This document shows positions 14,045-17,631 of a stretch of DNA of 17,631 bases, piece by piece. The position numbers were made by a program, and so were the translations under genes. Within the stretch, counting starts at the first letter, position 1. Each line of letters begins with the position of its first letter. The notes beneath the pieces were generated by a model. That model ran no database searches. It had not been told where the DNA came from and saw nothing but the letters and a program-made list of their open reading frames with translations. This stretch comes from Acidobacteriota bacterium (GTDB lineage: Bacteria; Acidobacteriota; Blastocatellia; Pyrinomonadales; Pyrinomonadaceae): assembly GCA_003222855.1 (NCBI GenBank), contig QHXH01000166.1, positions 1-17,631 of the forward strand. The letters run 5' to 3'.

Positions 14045-14660
14045 ACTAATCAAGGCTTGCCCCTCGGCCCATGTCGTGATGGGGCAACAGCAGAGGGTGA
14101 GCCGGTTAATGTCGTATTACACTCCTGGCGCTCAGCCGCCACGAAAGACATTCCGCGAATTGCTGTTCGAACAACGATCGAAGGAACGCGTCGAAGATCC
14201 GGTTAGCTGTCTTCGCCGCGCAACCATAGACGAGCTTGATTTAGTGGTTCCGGTGCACGCCGCGATGACCGTCGAAGAGACAGGCGTAAATCCGCTGGAA
14301 GTTGATCCCCTCGGTTTTCGCAAGCGATGCGCCCGCCGGATTCAACAAGGACGCGTATGGGTATGTATTAAGGACGAGCAACTGGTATTTAAAGCTGATG
14401 TGATCACCGACCTGCCCGAAGTCAACTATCTCGAAGGAATCTATGTCAGGCCCGAGGATCGCGGACATGGCCTTGGGGCGCGTTGCATGAGGCAACTAAC
14501 CAACGTTCTCTTGACCCACACCAAATCAGTTTGTGCAATGACTAAAGAAGAGAAATCCGCAGCGGCGGCAGAGGCGTGCTATCGAAACGCCGGTTATCGC
14601 CTGCGCGAACGCTACGAAACGGTTTACCTGGAGCAAAAGTCTGATGCAATGGTCAACTAA
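14016..14660 (+). pseudogene. GNAT acetyltransferase, main catalytic fragment (different frame)
   Basis: This frame opens with SESALSAFAELIKACPSAHV and MGQQQRVSRLMSYY, the expected continuation of the fragment before it. The GNAT domain follows: LRRATIDELDLVVPVHAAM, EETGVNPLEVDPLGF, RIQQGRVWVCIKDEQLVFKADV, YLEGIYVRPEDRGHGLG (acetyl-CoA motif A) and ACYRNAGYRL. The ATG at 14076 is internal to the domain and has no ribosome site. With the lost segment of perhaps 75-85 bases restored, the protein would be about 300 residues. A perfect palindrome GAGAGCGCGCTCTC (14019-14032) sits at the junction. It is either a decayed gene or a gene hit by a sequence defect; the rest is well conserved and has no other stops. 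Confidence 0.78.
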
Positions 14661-14743
14661 ACTCCCTTAGCAGTCCCACCTGCGAGCTGCAATCTTAGCG
14701 CGTAGCAAGTACACGCGGACCGTTACCCCCGAGCGATAAACCC

Positions 14744-17239
14744 GTGAACAAGAAGCCTTACGCCAAACCTTTTGTAATCCTAAACATCGCTCTGGGTGCG
14801 GGAATTATCGCCTTCTGCGCCTATCGCCTCGAAACACCGCAGCTGGATGTTCGCTTCCTCGTTCTCTTCCTCTTGATGGTTTTTGTCGGCGCCAGACTGG
14901 TGATTCATATTCCGACTATCAAATCGGAGATCACGGTCAACGATTCGTTTGTGTTTCTGACAATGCTGTTTTGCGGTGGTGAAGCAGCCATCCTGGTGGC
15001 CGCCGCCGCCGGCGTCTGTTCTTCATTGCGCGTTACCAAAAAGATCCAGGTGCATCTTTTCAATGCCTCGATGATGGCCTGCTCGACTTTCCTGACCGTT
15101 ATCACCCTGCGAAAATTTCTGGGGCCTATTGAGAATCTGGCGAAGCTGAACGTTTCGGCAACTTTCGTGGGGGCCATTGCTCTCATGGCAATGGTGCAGT
15201 ACCTCTCCAACAGCGGCCTGGCGACCTTATACACCGGTTGCAAGTTGAATCAGCCGTTCTGGTCTACCTGGCGCACCTGTTACCTTTGGAGTTCGGTCAC
15301 CTATCTGGTGGGCGCCTCGGCAGCGTTCGCGATTGCCAAGCTAATTAGCCTGATCGGTTTCTACGGCGCGATTGCTACGACTCCAATAATCGCCATTGTC
15401 TATCTAACTTATAAAACCTACCTCAAAAACGTTGAGGTTTCGCTGACGCAAGCCGAAAACGCCCAAAAGCATGCCGCGATTCTGCAGGAGAGCGAAGAGC
15501 GGTTCCGAAGCGCTTTCGATTACGCGGCGATTGGCATGGCGCTCGTGTCTCAGGAAGGGCACTGGTTACAAGTGAATCGTTCGCTCTGCAATATCATTGG
15601 TTACTCTGAAGAAGAGTTGCTGAGTACCGACATTCAAAGCGTCACTCATCCAGATGATTTGACCGATTTGCTGGTGCAACAGTCCAGATTGAAGCAAGAA
15701 ATAATTCCCGGGTATCAGACAGAACAGCGCTATATACACAAACGCGGTCACGAAGTTTGGACCCAGTTGAGCGTATCGCGCGTGCGCGATCCCGAAACCC
15801 ACTCACTGCGGTTCATTTTTCAGATTCAAGACATCACCGATCGCAAACGCGCTGAGGAACGCCTGGTACACGACGCATTTCACGACGGCCTAACCGGTTT
15901 ACCAAACAGGGCCTTGTTCATTGACCATCTAAAACTTGCCATGGCTCGCCGGCGTAAACAGGAATACGCGCTGTTTTCAGTTCTGTTCCTGGATCTCGAT
16001 CGTTTCAAAGTGGTTAATGACAGTCTCGGGCATCTGGTCGGCGATCAGTTGCTGATCGCGGTCGCCTCTAAACTGCAAACCTGCTTGCGCCCCGGAGACA
16101 CGATCGCTCGTCTCGGCGGCGATGAATTCACAGTCCTTCTGGAAGATATCAAGAGCAACAGTGAAGCCGTCTATATTGCCGAGCGAATTCAGCGTGAGTT
16201 AGCCCTGGCGTTTGAACTCGATGGACGCACCGTTTTTGCTTCGGCAAGCATCGGCATCGCCCCCAGCACCACTGGCTATGAGCGGCCGGAAGAGATTCTG
16301 CGAGATGCCGATACGGCCATGTATTACGCCAAATCGCGCGGCGGCAATCGTCACGAGGTTTTTGATAAGAGCATGCATGTGCGCGCAGTCAAGCTGATGC
16401 AAATGCAGACCGATCTCAGGGAGGCGATTGATCGCAATGAATTGGTTGTTGAATATCAACCAATTGTTTCGCTCGAAACTTTTCGCATTATGGGTTTCGA
16501 GGCCCTTGTTCGCTGGAGACATCCCGAACATGGCTTAATCAGTCCCGGCCAATTTATCCCCATCGCAGAGGACACGGGGCTGATAATTCCGATCGGCCAA
16601 TGGATTTTGCGTCAGGCTTGCGTGCAATTGCGCCAATGGCAGAATCTGTATCCAGCTGAACCGCGGTTGACCATGAGCGTTAACCTTTCCGGGAAACAGT
16701 TTGCCGAGCCGGATCTGATTGAAGGAATAGAACGAGTGTTGGCAGAGACAAAACTGGATCCCCGCTCATTGTGGTTGGAAATAACCGAATCCGTAGTCGT
16801 TGAAAACGTAGAAGCCGCGAGCGAGATTTGCAAACGGCTGCGACGTCTTGGAGTGGGATTGAGCATCGACGATTTTGGCACCGGCTACTCCTCCCTTAGC
16901 TCGCTTCATAGCTTCCCGATCTCTACGTTGAAGATTGACGGTTCTTTTGTAAGTCGCATGAATGGTGACAATGAGAACACGGAAATAATTCGAACCATAA
17001 TGTCCCTCGCAGGAAACCTCAGCATGGAGGTCATAGCAGAAGGAGTTGAGACGCTGGAGCAAGTCACGAAGTTGAGAACGCTCGGATGTGAAAAAGGCCA
17101 GGGTTATTTCTTCTCACGGTCGCTCGCCGCACGAGATGCCGAAAACCTTTTGATAGAGACTGCGCCGCTCGGTCCAATACCAGAATACTCCGATATGACG
17201 AGCGAGCGGCAAATCGTCTTAGCCGGCCGAAGCTTTTGA
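14744..17239 (+). CDS. Membrane-bound PAS-GGDEF-EAL c-di-GMP turnover protein
   Basis: The 831-residue protein starts at GTG 14744. Residues about 8-230 hold some six to eight hydrophobic segments, with the cytosol-facing phrase IKSEITVNDSFVFLTMLFCGGEAAILVA, a sensory region I do not assign to a named MASE family. A PAS domain follows (about 252-372, HPDDL, ending QIQDITDRKRAE). Then comes a diguanylate cyclase domain with GGDEF at 458-462 and an RPGD inhibitory I-site five residues before it. The phosphodiesterase domain has EAL (586-588), VNLSGKQF, ITES, DDFGTGYSS (709-717), LKIDGSF and EGVET. All key catalytic residues of both domains are present, so it could make or break c-di-GMP; which activity dominates cannot be read from sequence. 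It follows the broken acetyltransferase by 83 bases. Confidence 0.95.
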   Translation: MNKKPYAKPFVILNIALGAGIIAFCAYRLETPQLDVRFLVLFLLMVFVGARLVIHIPTIKSEITVNDSFVFLTMLFCGGEAAILVAAAAGVCSSLRVTKKIQVHLFNASMMACSTFLTVITLRKFLGPIENLAKLNVSATFVGAIALMAMVQYLSNSGLATLYTGCKLNQPFWSTWRTCYLWSSVTYLVGASAAFAIAKLISLIGFYGAIATTPIIAIVYLTYKTYLKNVEVSLTQAENAQKHAAILQESEERFRSAFDYAAIGMALVSQEGHWLQVNRSLCNIIGYSEEELLSTDIQSVTHPDDLTDLLVQQSRLKQEIIPGYQTEQRYIHKRGHEVWTQLSVSRVRDPETHSLRFIFQIQDITDRKRAEERLVHDAFHDGLTGLPNRALFIDHLKLAMARRRKQEYALFSVLFLDLDRFKVVNDSLGHLVGDQLLIAVASKLQTCLRPGDTIARLGGDEFTVLLEDIKSNSEAVYIAERIQRELALAFELDGRTVFASASIGIAPSTTGYERPEEILRDADTAMYYAKSRGGNRHEVFDKSMHVRAVKLMQMQTDLREAIDRNELVVEYQPIVSLETFRIMGFEALVRWRHPEHGLISPGQFIPIAEDTGLIIPIGQWILRQACVQLRQWQNLYPAEPRLTMSVNLSGKQFAEPDLIEGIERVLAETKLDPRSLWLEITESVVVENVEAASEICKRLRRLGVGLSIDDFGTGYSSLSSLHSFPISTLKIDGSFVSRMNGDNENTEIIRTIMSLAGNLSMEVIAEGVETLEQVTKLRTLGCEKGQGYFFSRSLAARDAENLLIETAPLGPIPEYSDMTSERQIVLAGRSF

Positions 17240-17242
17240 ACT

Positions 17243-17265
17243 TTTTCTCTTAAACAAAGAGAAAA
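17243..17265 (+). terminator. AT-rich hairpin after the GGDEF-EAL gene
   Basis: TTTTCTCTT (17243-17251) and AAGAGAAAA (17257-17265) form a perfect nine-pair stem with a five-base loop, four bases after the stop codon. It is weak in GC and not followed by a U-run, so it may protect the 3' end rather than terminate. Confidence 0.35.
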
Positions 17266-17302
17266 TGCCGAAACCTCAGAGCCGATTCCTGATTCAAACT
17301 CC

Positions 17303-17352
17303 GAAATAAGAGGGCGGCAACGTCGTCACCCACGTTACCGCCCGTTTATTTC
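17303..17352. terminator. Bidirectional terminator between convergent genes
   Basis: GGGCGGCAACG (17312-17322) pairs with CGTTACCGCCC (17333-17343), with one mismatch. The stem extends outward through GAAATAA (17303-17309) and TTATTTC (17346-17352). This gives a strong GC stem flanked by A-rich and U-rich sides on either strand. It lies between the plus-strand GGDEF-EAL gene and the minus-strand gene at the right edge, exactly where a shared terminator is expected. Confidence 0.7.
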
Positions 17353-17448
17353 ACGCGCCCCATCTGAAATAAACCTAGTCCCTCGCGAAATGACGACGAC
17401 TCAGTCCACTCGATTTATCAAGAGAAACCTTGAAAGACCTTACCTTTC

Positions 17449-17631
17449 TTATCCGATCCCAGCACGCTGCCGGTTGAGTGAGCACCGCATTAATTCGTTC
17501 AACGCTTTTTTGAACTGAAAAATATGACCCACTTCCTTCTCTGACCCAGTTTGGAACTTCGCAACTTCGCCATCGTTGTTCCGACCGTAACGAACTCCTT
17601 CGCGATAGGACTCTACGTCCTGGATATAGAC
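17449..17631 (-). CDS. C-terminal 60 residues of an unidentified protein
   Basis: An open minus-strand frame enters from the window edge and ends at TAA (17449-17451). It reads VYIQDVESYREGVRYGRNND and GEVAKFQTGSEKEVGHIFQF, then a basic helix KKALNELMRCSLNRQRAGIG. I do not recognise the family. The uninterrupted frame, plausible composition and position before the bidirectional terminator argue that it is a real gene end. No signal for localisation is visible in this part. Confidence 0.55.
   Translation of the reverse strand, partial: VYIQDVESYREGVRYGRNNDGEVAKFQTGSEKEVGHIFQFKKALNELMRCSLNRQRAGIG

Overview
The window looks like chromosomal DNA from a diderm (LPS-making) bacterium. Acidobacteriota, probably a Blastocatellia/Pyrinomonadales-like lineage, is my best guess. 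The reasons are the bamA-skp-skp-fabZ-lpxA-lpxI gene order, use of LpxI rather than LpxH, a ClpC-type unfoldase, palindromic intergenic repeats of a kind I associate with that group, and exported proteins with Asp-Gly-Ile-Ile repeats. The taxonomic call is inference; no rRNA or marker phylogeny is possible here.

Left part (1-6376, minus strand): an outer-membrane biogenesis operon. It is transcribed bamA -> two tandem Skp/OmpH chaperones -> fabZ -> lpxA -> lpxI, and lpxI runs off the window. Two different long palindromic elements fill the gaps skp/fabZ and lpxA/lpxI. bamA is interrupted: its reading frame breaks inside POTRA2 where conserved residues are also missing. lpxA lacks 14 residues, including the equivalent of E. 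coli His99, in frame.

Middle (6377-10639, minus strand): a 417-base gap with REP-like repeats and a possible bamA promoter, then clpC, a GNAT acetyltransferase, a DUF2784 membrane protein and a single-domain response regulator.

Right part (10640-17239, plus strand): a 443-base leader ending in a terminator-like hairpin, then the most unusual gene of the window. This encodes an exported S8 subtilase of about 895 residues. Its N-terminal region is a ClpB/ClpC-type AAA+ D1 core in which Walker A, the Walker B glutamate, the pore loop and the arginine finger are all lost. It also has a propeptide-like region, an intact Asp/His/Ser catalytic domain and a C-terminal DGIIVS-type repeat tail. An acetyltransferase gene broken by an internal deletion follows, then an intact membrane-bound PAS-GGDEF-EAL c-di-GMP enzyme. 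A bidirectional terminator separates this from the C-terminal end of an unidentified minus-strand gene at the right edge.

The main candidate for something new is the exported pseudo-AAA+ subtilase, which lies about 1.9 kb from a genuine clpC. The second theme is that three separate genes (lpxA, bamA, acetyltransferase) lack internal segments of roughly 40-80 bases. That suggests either an assembly problem or real local deletions, and should be settled before biology is built on those genes.
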